Shown here one piece after another: positions 37,272 through 45,543 of a DNA stretch of 64,000 bases. The stretch's first letter is position 1. The number at the start of each line of letters is the position of its first letter. A model generated the notes under the pieces. That model searched no databases. It was given only the letters and a program-made list of their open reading frames with translations, and was not told the DNA's origin. The position numbers and the translations under genes were made by a program. Source of the DNA: an uncultured Prevotellaceae bacterium (GTDB lineage Bacteria; Bacteroidota; Bacteroidia; Bacteroidales; Bacteroidaceae); the NCBI GenBank assembly GCA_900318815.1, contig ONMA01000010.1, positions 179,834-243,833 of the forward strand, read 5' to 3'.

Positions 37272-37532
37272 GCCTGATAAGTAGCCCTTCTTCATCACTC
37301 CATTGCGGATGTGGTTATCCGCAATGTTAGAATGCCTGAACTCATTCAGCAATTCACCAGTAAAGGCCGCCTCGCAACAAGACTCCACATCCTTCGGCAC
37401 CTGCCCACACACCAAGTCTATCTTCGTAAACTCAGGATAATACATTTTAAGATTGGTTCTCGTTTCAATGTTTATTGCATAACAACTGATTTGCAGAAGT
37501 GCCAAAGTTATTAAAGATATTACCTTTTTCAT
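37272..37532 (-). pseudogene. Truncated secreted protein, 3' end lost at a repeat boundary
   Basis: ATG 37532 opens a signal peptide (KKVISLITLALLQISC) and about 85 residues of coherent sequence (TRTNLKMYYPEFTKIDLVCG, CCEAAFTGELL, HSNIADNHI). At KKGYLSGQP the frame enters the 22-bp-type repeat element and is filled with repeat-derived text before its stop. The N-terminus resembles a Bacteroidetes family of secreted proteins that normally continues about twofold further. Insertion of, or deletion up to, the repeat removed the rest. Confidence 0.55.
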
Positions 37533-37569
37533 TCTTCGTTGTATCTGATCATAATCAATTCTATTCAAG

Positions 37570-37688
37570 TTCCGCAAGTAGGGTGTCCAATGTCGCCGAG
37601 CGGCAAGCGACCAAAGGTCGAGCGGTCGCTTGCCAAAGCAAGAACTTTTTCTTTAGGGTACAACAAATTGGACATCCTATTGCGGAAA
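37570..37688. repeat. 119-bp nested inverted repeat with GTCCAAT ends
   Basis: Left arm TTCCGCAAGTAGGGTGTCCA (from 37570) pairs with the right arm ATTGGACATCCTATTGCGGA (from 37667) with one indel. Inside, GGCAAGCGACC pairs with GGTCGCTTGCC. Same stacked-palindrome architecture as the element at 15.3 kb but unrelated sequence. Confidence 0.75.
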
Positions 37689-37759
37689 CAAAAAATATTT
37701 ATTTATTTTTGATATTTATATACACCACCTACATTTTTGTGATAACTACTTCTAAGTCA

Positions 37760-38000
37760 ATTTGATAAGAGGTGTATGTAATGGTGTATGTAGGGTGTAT
37801 ATAAAATTTATCCTACACCAATAGATAAGCGTACACCTGTCTTGGTGTAGGTAGAGACAGACGTCACATTGTGGCGTCTCACAACCAGTCCCAACGCATG
37901 GGACGTTTCGGCTTCCGTATTTTTGTATATGACAATCCGCATACTGCCTTTGGTTACCTACACCACCTACACCACCTACACCGCTACCTACACCACTTTT
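37760..38000. repeat. Inverted arrays of a 9-bp TACACCACC motif
   Basis: Left part holds GGTGTATGT-type units (37770-37800), a central CCTACACC/GGTGTAGG pair (37813-37853), and the right part holds CTACACCAC in tandem (37960-38000). The sequence can fold over its whole length. It encodes no plausible protein; the GVGGVGG frame on the minus strand is the repeat translated. Confidence 0.6.
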
Positions 38001-38110
38001 CTTCTTCATTATCAGCTTGTTACGCGCTGGTGTATGCAGTGTATGCTAATTTTAAAAAAATTTTTATATATGCTTTTGCCTGTACGATTTTTTTCTGAGA
38101 CCTCCAAATG

Positions 38111-38160
38111 AATGCCTATAGCTCATTTTGCAGGCGGAAACAGGACGGAAACCTTGATAG
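38111..38160 (+). repeat. 50-bp dispersed repeat, copy 2
   Basis: 49 of 50 positions identical to 1181-1230. Lies between the TACACC arrays and copy B of the 22-bp-periodic element. Confidence 0.8.
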
Positions 38161-38186
38161 AAACTAAGTAACGATCACTTAGAAAC

Positions 38187-38499
38187 AAATTTTTCTTAAT
38201 GCGATGAGGCATTCGTTACACTTTGGCGGGGCATTCGTTACAGCATGGCGGAGTATTCATCTCACTTTGATTTGGCATTAATCATGCTGTGATTTGGCAT
38301 TAACCGGGGTGTGATGGAACGTTCGTCAAGGTGGGACGAGGTATGCGCCAGGGTGGGAGCAGGCATTGACGACGGAAGGCCACTTGGACGACCTGCCTAC
38401 AAAGTGACTTCACGACTCTATTTCGCGAATTTTGTTTGTCATAAAAAACGAAAGGAACACCGTATAATTATGCAGGATTCTCGTTTAGCCGAAGGGCTG
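38187..38499 (+). repeat. Large 22-bp-periodic repeat, copy B
   Basis: Direct repeat of copy A with eight 22-bp units (38206-38381) instead of nine, followed by the same tail through GTATAATTATGCAGGATTCT to AGGGCTG. About 80 percent identical by eye. The copies enclose the broken secreted-protein gene and the palindromic arrays, so recombination between them could delete 1.25 kb. Confidence 0.85.
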
Positions 38500-38572
38500 C
38501 ACTGGATGGGGAAGTTCAATTAAATAGCAATCGGTATGTTCTATAAATTGCATAACATCCCTTAAAACAACA

Positions 38573-38618
38573 ACTCAGGGCAACCTTACACGGTGGAGTG
38601 TAACAGGTTGTCCTGAGT
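38573..38618 (-). terminator. Terminator of efp
   Basis: ACTCAGGACAACCT pairs with AGGTTGCCCTGAGT (one mismatch) with an inner TACAC/GTGTA stem, followed leftward by a TTGTTGTTTT run. Located 34 nt after the efp stop. Confidence 0.8.
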
Positions 38619-38651
38619 ATCACGGCTGAGTTTGCTTTTCGCAACCGTTGT

Positions 38652-39218
38652 TTACTCCTTAGCGCGGGCGAGGTAGGAACCGTCGCGGGTGTCCACCTGA
38701 ATCAGGTCGCCCTCGTTGATGAACAGAGGCACACGCACCTCAACGCCGGTCTCCAGCGTAGCGGGCTTCAGCGTGTTGGTAGCGGTGTCGCCCTTGACAC
38801 CAGGCTCCGAGTGGGTGACGCGCAGAATGGTCTTCACGGGCATTTCGGCATAGAGGATGCTGCCGTCGGTGGTGTCGCTGACAACTTCCACAATATCGCT
38901 CTCCTTCATGTACTCATGGCCGATGACCAACTCGTTGTCGATGGGAATCTGCTCGAAGGTCTCCTGGTTCATGAAGATGCGGCCCGACTGGTCCTCGTAC
39001 AGATACTGGTAGGGGCGGCGCTCGATGATAACGTCTTCCAGCTTCTCGCCGATGTTGAAGCGACGCTCCAGCACGCGGCCATCGGAAACGTTCTTCAACT
39101 TGATAATCATAATCGTGTTACCCTTACCCGGCTTGCGATGCTGAAAATCGATGCAAACCCAAATAGCTCCGTCCATGCGAATGGCGGTACCTTTCTTAAT
39201 GTCTTGTGAATTAATCAT
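38652..39218 (-). CDS. efp: Elongation factor P
   Basis: 188 residues, full length. KPGKGNTIMIIKLKNV contains the loop lysine region of domain I; domains II and III end with DTRDGSYLARA. EF-P relieves ribosome stalling at polyproline. No epmA/B is seen. First core gene right of the accessory island. A TACCTTTG -7 element lies at 39261-39254 on the minus strand. Confidence 0.97.
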   Translation of the reverse strand: MINSQDIKKGTAIRMDGAIWVCIDFQHRKPGKGNTIMIIKLKNVSDGRVLERRFNIGEKLEDVIIERRPYQYLYEDQSGRIFMNQETFEQIPIDNELVIGHEYMKESDIVEVVSDTTDGSILYAEMPVKTILRVTHSEPGVKGDTATNTLKPATLETGVEVRVPLFINEGDLIQVDTRDGSYLARAKE

Positions 39219-39253
39219 ATTGATTTAAATGAGATAAAATTTGAATTTCGTTG

Positions 39254-39343
39254 CAAAGGTACTGCTTTTTCCGAAAAAAACATAAAAACTTTAGCTAAAT
39301 TTCGCACTTTTCTTGCGTAATTCAAAAGAAATCAGTAATTTTG
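39254..39343. promoter_or_regulatory. Divergent promoters between efp and rpmH
   Basis: Minus: TACCTTTG (39261-39254) for efp. Plus: TAATTTTG (39336-39343) for rpmH, with CTTG 20 nt upstream. Confidence 0.6.
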
Positions 39344-39389
39344 CAGCCCGAAATCGCAAATTACAAACAATAAATACATAAAAAGAGCT

Positions 39390-39545
39390 ATGAAGAGAAC
39401 ATTTCAGCCGCACAATCGCCGCCGCGTGAACAAGCATGGTTTCCGCGAGCGCATGGCCACGAAGAATGGCCGCCGCGTACTTGCTTCACGCCGTGCCAAG
39501 GGCCGCAAGAAGTTGACCGTATCTGACGAGCACCACGGAAAGTAA
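39390..39545 (+). CDS. rpmH: Ribosomal protein L34
   Basis: 51 residues ([18 protein letters not shown], then [19 protein letters not shown]). The core is the standard L34; a short [11 protein letters not shown] tail is usual in Bacteroidetes. Highly basic, large-subunit protein. A TAATTTTG promoter element precedes it and a strong terminator follows, so it is monocistronic here; rnpA is not adjacent. Confidence 0.97.
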   Translation: MKRTFQPHNRRRVNKHGFRERMATKNGRRVLASRRAKGRKKLTVSDEHHGK

Positions 39546-39576
39546 TCTCCGTTCCGTACTTGTCCGTACAGGAAAT

Positions 39577-39622
39577 AAGACCGTTTCGTGTCTCATTGAT
39601 GGGATGCTGAACGGTCTTTTTT
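39577..39622 (+). terminator. Terminator of rpmH
   Basis: AAGACCGTT (39577-39585) pairs with AACGGTCTT (39610-39618) and is followed by a T-run. Confidence 0.88.
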
Positions 39623-39677
39623 CTGTGCCAACTGCAAATTAACGGCAAGAAATGAACGCCGTTTCATTATTTTTGCG

Positions 39678-39685
39678 TACCTTTG
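39678..39685 (+). promoter_or_regulatory. -7 promoter element for the PASTA gene
   Basis: TACCTTTG, 24 nt before ATG 39709. It lies inside the longer reading frame that starts at 39652, which argues for the later start. Confidence 0.6.
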
Positions 39686-39708
39686 CCCGCAAAATCAACA
39701 TTCAATTA

Positions 39709-40380
39709 ATGAACGCGAAAGATTTTTTTGGAAAGTTCATAAGCCCCTACCTGCTGGGCCACCTGATAGCCATGGTGGTAGTGGCCGTGTTGCTGTGTAT
39801 GGGCGTATGGTACGGCCTGCGCGTCTACACTCATCATGGCGAGGGCGTGGAGATACCCGACCTGATGGGCATGAGTAGCAGGGAAGCACGCCAGGAACTG
39901 GAAAGAAGGGGGTTGTTCCTGGAGGTCAACGACTCGGGCTACAACAAGAGCAAGCCCGCCGGCTGCATCCTGGCCCAGCTGCCGGGTGCCGGCATGCAGG
40001 TGAAGGCGGGCCGCACCATCTACGTGACCATCAACTCGCTGGAGTCGCCGCGAATCGCCATCCCCGACCTTATTGACAACAGCAGCTACCGTCAGGCACA
40101 AGCCCACTTGCAGGCCATCGGCTTCAAGCTGTTCCCTCCCATCTACGTCGAGGGAGAGAAGGACTGGGTCTACGGTATCAAACAGGGGAACCGTGACCTG
40201 CAGACGGGCGACATGGTGTCGACCGAACAGATGCTGACGCTGGTCATCGGCATGGGTGTCGAAGATGAGGAAGGCGAAGTACTCGGCGACTCTGTAGAAG
40301 CTACGCTGAAACTTGAGGGCGGCATCGTCATCGGCGACGTGGACGATTTCGAGGAAGTGACCGACGACGAAGAATTTTAG
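39709..40380 (+). CDS. PASTA-domain membrane protein
   Basis: 223 residues from ATG 39709. One membrane segment (about 13-35), then two PASTA repeats: EIPDLMGMSSREARQELERR and AIPDLIDNSSYRQAQAHLQA, and an acidic tail. There is no kinase or transpeptidase domain. PASTA modules bind muropeptides or act as spacers in division proteins. The gene precedes rluD-family and ddl genes with 4-nt and short gaps, a common Bacteroidales order, so a link to the cell envelope is likely. Confidence 0.85.
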   Translation: MNAKDFFGKFISPYLLGHLIAMVVVAVLLCMGVWYGLRVYTHHGEGVEIPDLMGMSSREARQELERRGLFLEVNDSGYNKSKPAGCILAQLPGAGMQVKAGRTIYVTINSLESPRIAIPDLIDNSSYRQAQAHLQAIGFKLFPPIYVEGEKDWVYGIKQGNRDLQTGDMVSTEQMLTLVIGMGVEDEEGEVLGDSVEATLKLEGGIVIGDVDDFEEVTDDEEF

Positions 40381-40384
40381 GCCG

Positions 40385-41464
40385 ATGATGAGCTACGACG
40401 ACGAACTGGAACTTACCGACGACGAGCTGCTGCCCGACGATGACACCGCGACGGACACCGGCGACGGCTCGCTCTACGAGCACTTCCGCATCGAGGTCGA
40501 CCGGGGGCAGGTATCCTTGCGCATCGACAAATACCTCTCAGAGCATACGCCCCACTCGTCGCGCAACCGCATTCAGCAGGCTGCCGAGGCCGGTTTTATC
40601 TTCGTGGGCGACCAGCCCGTGAAGAGTAACTATAAGGTACGCGCAGGCGACATCATTACGCTGCGCCTCAACCGTCCACACTACGACACGACCATCGAGC
40701 CGGAGGACATCCCGCTCGAAGTGGTCTACGAGGACGATGCGCTCCTGGTGGTGAACAAGCCTGCCGGCATGGTGGTACACCCAGGTGTGGGCAACTTTCA
40801 CGGCACGCTGGTCAACGCCATTGCCTGGCACCTAAGAAACCTGCCCACCTACGACCCCAACGACCCGCAAGTGGGACTGGTACATCGCATTGACAAGGAC
40901 ACCAGCGGACTGTTAGTCGTGGCCAAGACGCCCGAGGCTAAGTCGGACCTGGGCAAACAGTTCTTCAACCACAACACTCACCGCTCCTATAACGCCTTGG
41001 TATGGGGCAACATGGTGGGCGACGAGGGCCGCATCGAAGGCAACATAGGCCGCGACCCGCGCGACCGCCAGCGCATGCAGGTGTTCGAGCCCGGTTCCGA
41101 GACCGGCAAGCCCGCCATCACACACTGGCGCGTAATGGAGCGCTTTGGCTACACCACGCTGGTGGAGTGCCGCTTAGAGACTGGACGCACCCACCAGATA
41201 CGCGCCCACATGAAGCACATAGGGCACCCGCTCTTTGCCGACGAGAAATACGGCGGCATGGAAATACTGCGGGGTGAGCGCACGGCAAGCTACAAGGCCT
41301 ACATACAGAACTGCTTCCGCCTCTGCCCCCGGCAGGCACTACACGCCCGCACACTGGGCTTCGTCCATCCCGTGACCAAGGAGCAGATGGACTTCAGCAG
41401 TGAGTGGCCCGAAGACCTCGCACTGCTGATTGAAAAATGGAGAAACTATATGAAAACGAAATAA
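40385..41464 (+). CDS. rluD: RluD-family 23S rRNA pseudouridine synthase
   Basis: 359 residues. A very acidic N-terminal extension (1-28), an S4 RNA-binding domain (about 40-95) and the catalytic motif VHRIDKDTSGLL with D170. It should convert uridines in helix 69 of 23S rRNA; which of the RluD-like paralogs this is cannot be decided from sequence. Operon with the PASTA gene and ddl. Confidence 0.9.
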   Translation: MMSYDDELELTDDELLPDDDTATDTGDGSLYEHFRIEVDRGQVSLRIDKYLSEHTPHSSRNRIQQAAEAGFIFVGDQPVKSNYKVRAGDIITLRLNRPHYDTTIEPEDIPLEVVYEDDALLVVNKPAGMVVHPGVGNFHGTLVNAIAWHLRNLPTYDPNDPQVGLVHRIDKDTSGLLVVAKTPEAKSDLGKQFFNHNTHRSYNALVWGNMVGDEGRIEGNIGRDPRDRQRMQVFEPGSETGKPAITHWRVMERFGYTTLVECRLETGRTHQIRAHMKHIGHPLFADEKYGGMEILRGERTASYKAYIQNCFRLCPRQALHARTLGFVHPVTKEQMDFSSEWPEDLALLIEKWRNYMKTK

Positions 41465-41469
41465 ACACA

Positions 41470-42459
41470 ATGACTCAAAAACGTACTATTGCCATCGTCT
41501 GCGGTGGCGACTCTTCAGAACACGACGTGTCCTTGCGCTCAGCCCAGGGCATTTACTCTTTCTTCGACAAAGAACGCTACAACGTATATATCGTCGACGT
41601 GAAAGGCACCAACTGGCAGGTGCAGTTGCACGACGGAACCACCACGCCTATCGACAAGAACGACTTCTCGTTCCGCGAGGAGGGTCGGCTGCGTCTCTTC
41701 GACTATGCCTATATCACCATCCACGGCACCCCGGGAGAGAACGGCATCCTGCAAGGCTATCTCGACCTCATTCGCCTGCCCTACAGCACCAGCGGCGTGC
41801 TGGTAGAGGCCCTCACCTTCAACAAGTTCGTGCTCAACCAGTATCTTCGGGGCTACGGCGTGCGCGTGGCCGAGAGCGTGCTGGTGCGCCGCGACCAGGC
41901 GCAACAGCTTAACAAGCGCCAGATCATCGACACCATCGGCCTGCCCTGCTTCGTGAAGCCTGCCAACGACGGCAGCAGCTTCGGCGTATCGAAGGTGAAC
42001 AAGCCCGACCAGCTGGCCGCCGCCCTGCGCGTGGCCATGATGGAGAGCGACGAGGTGATGATTGAGTCGTTCCTCGAAGGAACAGAGATTACCGTGGGCT
42101 GCTACAAGACCCACGACAAGAGCGTAGTGCTGCCCGTCACGGAGGTTGTCACGAAGAATGAGTTCTTCGACTACGACGCCAAGTACAACGGACAGGTAGA
42201 GGAGATAACACCTGCCCGCATTCCCGAGGAACAGGCCAAGAGGGCACAGGCTCTCACGTCGCACATCTACGACATCCTGCACTGCAACGGCATCATCCGC
42301 ATCGACTATATCATATCGCCGCTAGGCGACATCACGATGCTCGAAATCAACACCACACCGGGAATGACTGCTACCAGCTTCATCCCGCAGCAGGTGCGCG
42401 CAGCAGGTCTCACCATGACCGACGTACTCAGCGACATCGTGGAGAATCAGCTCGGCTGA
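41470..42459 (+). CDS. ddl: D-alanine--D-alanine ligase
   Basis: 329 residues from ATG 41470; the frame opens earlier at 41437 but that part overlaps rluD and lacks family sequence. ATP-grasp signatures include CGGDSSEHDVSL at the N-terminus, FVKPANDGSSFGV and the metal-binding MLEINTTPGMT. Makes D-Ala-D-Ala for peptidoglycan. Confidence 0.95.
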   Translation: MTQKRTIAIVCGGDSSEHDVSLRSAQGIYSFFDKERYNVYIVDVKGTNWQVQLHDGTTTPIDKNDFSFREEGRLRLFDYAYITIHGTPGENGILQGYLDLIRLPYSTSGVLVEALTFNKFVLNQYLRGYGVRVAESVLVRRDQAQQLNKRQIIDTIGLPCFVKPANDGSSFGVSKVNKPDQLAAALRVAMMESDEVMIESFLEGTEITVGCYKTHDKSVVLPVTEVVTKNEFFDYDAKYNGQVEEITPARIPEEQAKRAQALTSHIYDILHCNGIIRIDYIISPLGDITMLEINTTPGMTATSFIPQQVRAAGLTMTDVLSDIVENQLG

Positions 42460-42493
42460 TATCACCGCACATTTATTAACCTATCTGATTATT

Positions 42494-43756
42494 ATGGCCA
42501 TACCTTCTGAATTTAATGATATTCGTCCTTACGAGGCCGAGGAAATGAAGCAGGCCTTCGAGGAGCTGCTTGCCGACCGACAGTTCAATGTGGTAATGAA
42601 GGGTTTTGCGCCCTGGCTGCCTAAGAGCCTGCGCAACGGTCTGCTGCGCTTGGCCTTCAGGGGCGTGAAGTCGCCACTTGACTTCCAGATACGCTTCATG
42701 AAACCCGTCGTGAAATACGTCATGCGGAAGCATACCGACGGCTGCAGCTTCGATGACAGAGCATTAGACGTGTGCAAGTCGCCCCGGCAAAAGCGCTATA
42801 CATTCATCTCCAACCATCGCGACATCGTACTCGACTCGGCCTTCCTCGATGTACTGCTCATTGAGGCAGCCTACCCCACTACCGTCGAGATCGGTATTGG
42901 CGACAACCTGCTCATCTATCCCTGGATCAGGCGGCTGGTACGCATGAACAAGGCATTCACCGTGCGTCGCGGCCTCTCGCCCAAGGAGATGCTGCGCAGC
43001 AGTCAGCTCATGAGCCGGTATATCCATTACGCCGTGACCCAGAAACACGAGAACATCTGGATTGCCCAGCGCGAAGGCCGCGCCAAGGACAGCAATGACC
43101 ACACCCAGGATGCCGTCCTGAAGATGCTGGCCATGGGGTATGAGAGAGGAGAGAGGAAAGAGGAGAGTGGAGAGAAAAAAGAGGAGAGTGGAGAGAGGAG
43201 AGTGGAGAGAGGAGAGATGGCCGACGCTTTGCGCGAGCTGAACATCGTCCCGCTCACCATCAGCTACGAGTACGACCCCTGCGACTACCTGAAGGCACAG
43301 GAGTTCCAGCAGAAGCGCGACAACCCAGCCTTCAAGAAAAGCAAGCAGGACGACCTGGACAACATGAAGACCGGCATACTGGGCTATAAAGGCCGCGTCC
43401 ACTATCAATGCGGGACGCCCATCAACGTGTGGCTCAAGGAACTGAACGTCCTGCCCCGCCAGGAGTTCTTCGCTGCCGTGGCCCAGCGCATGGATCGCGA
43501 GATTCATCGGGGCTACCGTCTCTACCCCTGCAACTACATCGCCCTTGACCTGCTGGAACACCCGTCATCAACCGACGCCCAGCAACCGGCACCCAACAGC
43601 TCGCACTACACGGATGAAGACAAGCGTCGCTTCGAGAAATACCTGCAGGGGCAGCTTGCCAAAATCAATATTCCCAACAAGGACGACGCATTCCTGCGCG
43701 AGCGCATGCTCACCATGTATGCCAACCCTGTCCGCAACTACCTCGCAGCCCAATGA
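42494..43756 (+). CDS. Phospholipid acyltransferase-like protein (PlsC superfamily)
   Basis: 420 residues. The SNHRDIVLDSAF motif (106-117) is the acyltransferase signature, here with five residues between H and the second D; WIAQREGRAKDSND is the second substrate block. It probably acylates glycerol-phosphate or a related lipid at the inner membrane. Residues about 217-241 are a GA-rich repeat insert (ERGERKEESGEKK...), encoded at 43142-43216, that interrupts the domain in frame. The stop overlaps the next start (ATGA). Confidence 0.72.
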   Translation: MAIPSEFNDIRPYEAEEMKQAFEELLADRQFNVVMKGFAPWLPKSLRNGLLRLAFRGVKSPLDFQIRFMKPVVKYVMRKHTDGCSFDDRALDVCKSPRQKRYTFISNHRDIVLDSAFLDVLLIEAAYPTTVEIGIGDNLLIYPWIRRLVRMNKAFTVRRGLSPKEMLRSSQLMSRYIHYAVTQKHENIWIAQREGRAKDSNDHTQDAVLKMLAMGYERGERKEESGEKKEESGERRVERGEMADALRELNIVPLTISYEYDPCDYLKAQEFQQKRDNPAFKKSKQDDLDNMKTGILGYKGRVHYQCGTPINVWLKELNVLPRQEFFAAVAQRMDREIHRGYRLYPCNYIALDLLEHPSSTDAQQPAPNSSHYTDEDKRRFEKYLQGQLAKINIPNKDDAFLRERMLTMYANPVRNYLAAQ

Positions 43757-44436
43757 AGACCACCACGTATTCGCTCCCGCGCCTGCTCATCCTTCTCGCC
43801 CTTCCGGTTCTCCTTGCCTCTTGCGAGCAAGACACCTACGACAAAGGCACGGGCGACCTCTCGCTCATGCAGGCCGAGATGGTCGAGACATACGCCACGG
43901 CGGAAAAGCAACTGTCGCGGGCAGTTACCGACGAGGGGGTAGAACTCAAGTTCACGAAGCCATACGAGGCCAAGTGGGCCGAAAAGACAGACACGGCCTA
44001 CCGCGCCGTATTATATTATAATAAGGTGAAAGAGGGAGCCGAGCCCATCAGCTGCTCGCAGTTGTCTACGGCAGTCATCCTTCCGCTCGACTCGTTCAAG
44101 ACCGGGGTGGTGCAGAATCCCGTGCGCTTTGAGAGTGCATGGGTGAGTAAGACGAGAAAATACCTCAACGTCGGCATCTTCCTGCTGACGGGTGAGGCAC
44201 CAACAAAAGAGAGTCGCCATTTGCTGGCCATTGCCGACGACTCCCTGGCACTCAATGCCGACGGCACGCGCACCCAGTTCCTGCGGCTCTACCACAAGCG
44301 GGGCGACATGCCCGAGTATTACTCCCAGCGTTTCTACTTCAGCATTCCCCTGCACAACGTCAAAGCCGACAGCGTTGCGCTATCCATCAACACCTACGAA
44401 GGGACGGTCATGAAGAAATTGATGATGGGGAATTGA
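43753..44436 (+). CDS. NigD-like lipoprotein
   Basis: 227 residues with signal peptide and lipobox LLASC. The order of strands (a DTAYRAVLYYNKV block, SKTRKYLNVGIFLL, then a C-terminal FYFSIPL strand) resembles NigD-like lipoproteins of Bacteroidetes, which occur singly or beside bacteriocin genes and have no firm function. The last eight residues, MKKLMMGN, are encoded by one arm of a perfect palindrome and are shared with the convergent gene. Confidence 0.55.
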   Translation: MKTTTYSLPRLLILLALPVLLASCEQDTYDKGTGDLSLMQAEMVETYATAEKQLSRAVTDEGVELKFTKPYEAKWAEKTDTAYRAVLYYNKVKEGAEPISCSQLSTAVILPLDSFKTGVVQNPVRFESAWVSKTRKYLNVGIFLLTGEAPTKESRHLLAIADDSLALNADGTRTQFLRLYHKRGDMPEYYSQRFYFSIPLHNVKADSVALSINTYEGTVMKKLMMGN

Positions 44437-44467
44437 GACTTGTCAATTCCCCATCATCAATTTCTTC
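44412..44467. terminator. Perfect 25-bp palindrome spanning the ends of two convergent genes
   Basis: Arm 44412-44436 (ending GATGATGGGGAATTGA) is the exact reverse complement of arm 44443-44467, with a 6-nt GACTTG loop. Each arm contains the last seven codons and stop of one gene, so both proteins end in KKLMMGN. It probably terminates transcription in both directions. Confidence 0.9.
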
Positions 44468-45405
44468 TCCAGTTTCTCCAGCATGTCCTTGGTCATGGCA
44501 GGGAGGTTGTACTCATGTTGCCACCCCCATTCGCGGCGGGCACAGGAGTCGTCCATCTGGTCGGGCCAAGACTCGGCAATCGACTGCTTCAGCGGATCCA
44601 CGTCATAGACCATCTCGAAACCAGGCTTCAGTTTCTTGATGGCATGGAAAATCATGTCGGGGTCGAAGCTCATGGCCGCCACGTTGAAGCCGTTGCGGTG
44701 GATGAGCCGGGCGGGGTCGGCTTCCATCAGTTCGATGGCGGCCCGCAGGGCATCGGGCATGTACATCATGTCCATGCGCGTTCCCTCCTTGATGGGACAG
44801 GTGAAACGCTCGCCGCGCACGGCATAGTAATAGATGTCGACGGCATAGTCGGTAGTACCGCCCCCCGGGGGCGTCACATACGAGATGATGCCCGGGAAGC
44901 GCACGGAGCGCGTATCCACGCCGTACTTATGATAATACCAGTCGCTGAGCAGCTCGGTCGTCACCTTCGACACACCGTAGATGGTGCGGGGACGCTGAAT
45001 GGTGTCCTGGGGTGTCATGTCGTGGGGTGTCTCCACGCCAAACGAACCGATGGAACTGGGCGTGAACACGGCACAATGTTCTTCGCGCGCCACTTCCAGA
45101 ATGTTCCACAGTCCGTCGATGCCCACCCGCCAGGCCAGCCTCGGCTTGTTTTCGGCCACCACGCTGAGCAATGCCGCCAGATTATAGATGGTGTCTATAT
45201 GATGTTCGCGCACGATACGAGCCACTCCTTCGCCATCAGTTACATCGGCCATGGCCGACGGCCCGCTCTCGGCCAGTTCGCCTTTCGGTTCGCTGCCACT
45301 GATATATCCGGCCACGACGTGTCCGTTGCCATAGCGTCTTCTCAGTTCCATGGTCAGCTCCGAACCAATCTGTCCTGTTGAGCCTATCACCAATATATTC
45401 TTCAT
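44443..45405 (-). CDS. tdh: L-threonine 3-dehydrogenase, short-chain (epimerase-like) type
   Basis: 320 residues from ATG 45405. NAD-binding GSTGQIGSEL at the N-terminus, YGVSK with catalytic Tyr and Lys (about 142-147), and the MDMMYMPDALRA stretch typical of the UDP-galactose-epimerase-like threonine dehydrogenases of Bacteroidetes. It oxidises threonine to 2-amino-3-ketobutyrate, used by the divergent kbl product. The C-terminus KKLMMGN lies in the palindrome. Confidence 0.9.
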   Translation of the reverse strand: MKNILVIGSTGQIGSELTMELRRRYGNGHVVAGYISGSEPKGELAESGPSAMADVTDGEGVARIVREHHIDTIYNLAALLSVVAENKPRLAWRVGIDGLWNILEVAREEHCAVFTPSSIGSFGVETPHDMTPQDTIQRPRTIYGVSKVTTELLSDWYYHKYGVDTRSVRFPGIISYVTPPGGGTTDYAVDIYYYAVRGERFTCPIKEGTRMDMMYMPDALRAAIELMEADPARLIHRNGFNVAAMSFDPDMIFHAIKKLKPGFEMVYDVDPLKQSIAESWPDQMDDSCARREWGWQHEYNLPAMTKDMLEKLEKKLMMGN

Positions 45406-45543
45406 ACGCCGTATAGATTTTAGGGTTACTGATTGCAAATTAACAAAAAAAATCTGATATACAGGCTCATTTTTCGAATAAAAATTGCATATCTCAAAAA
45501 ATTTTGCTTATTTTGCCATTGGTAATTTTAAAATCTAAGAACT

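Noticed and set aside
37752-38009. 85-codon frame with GVGGVGG
   Set aside because: It is the TACACC array translated; no signal or domain.
36931-38499. CRISPR-like array
   Set aside because: Units are contiguous 22-mers with no unique spacers, no leader and no cas genes.
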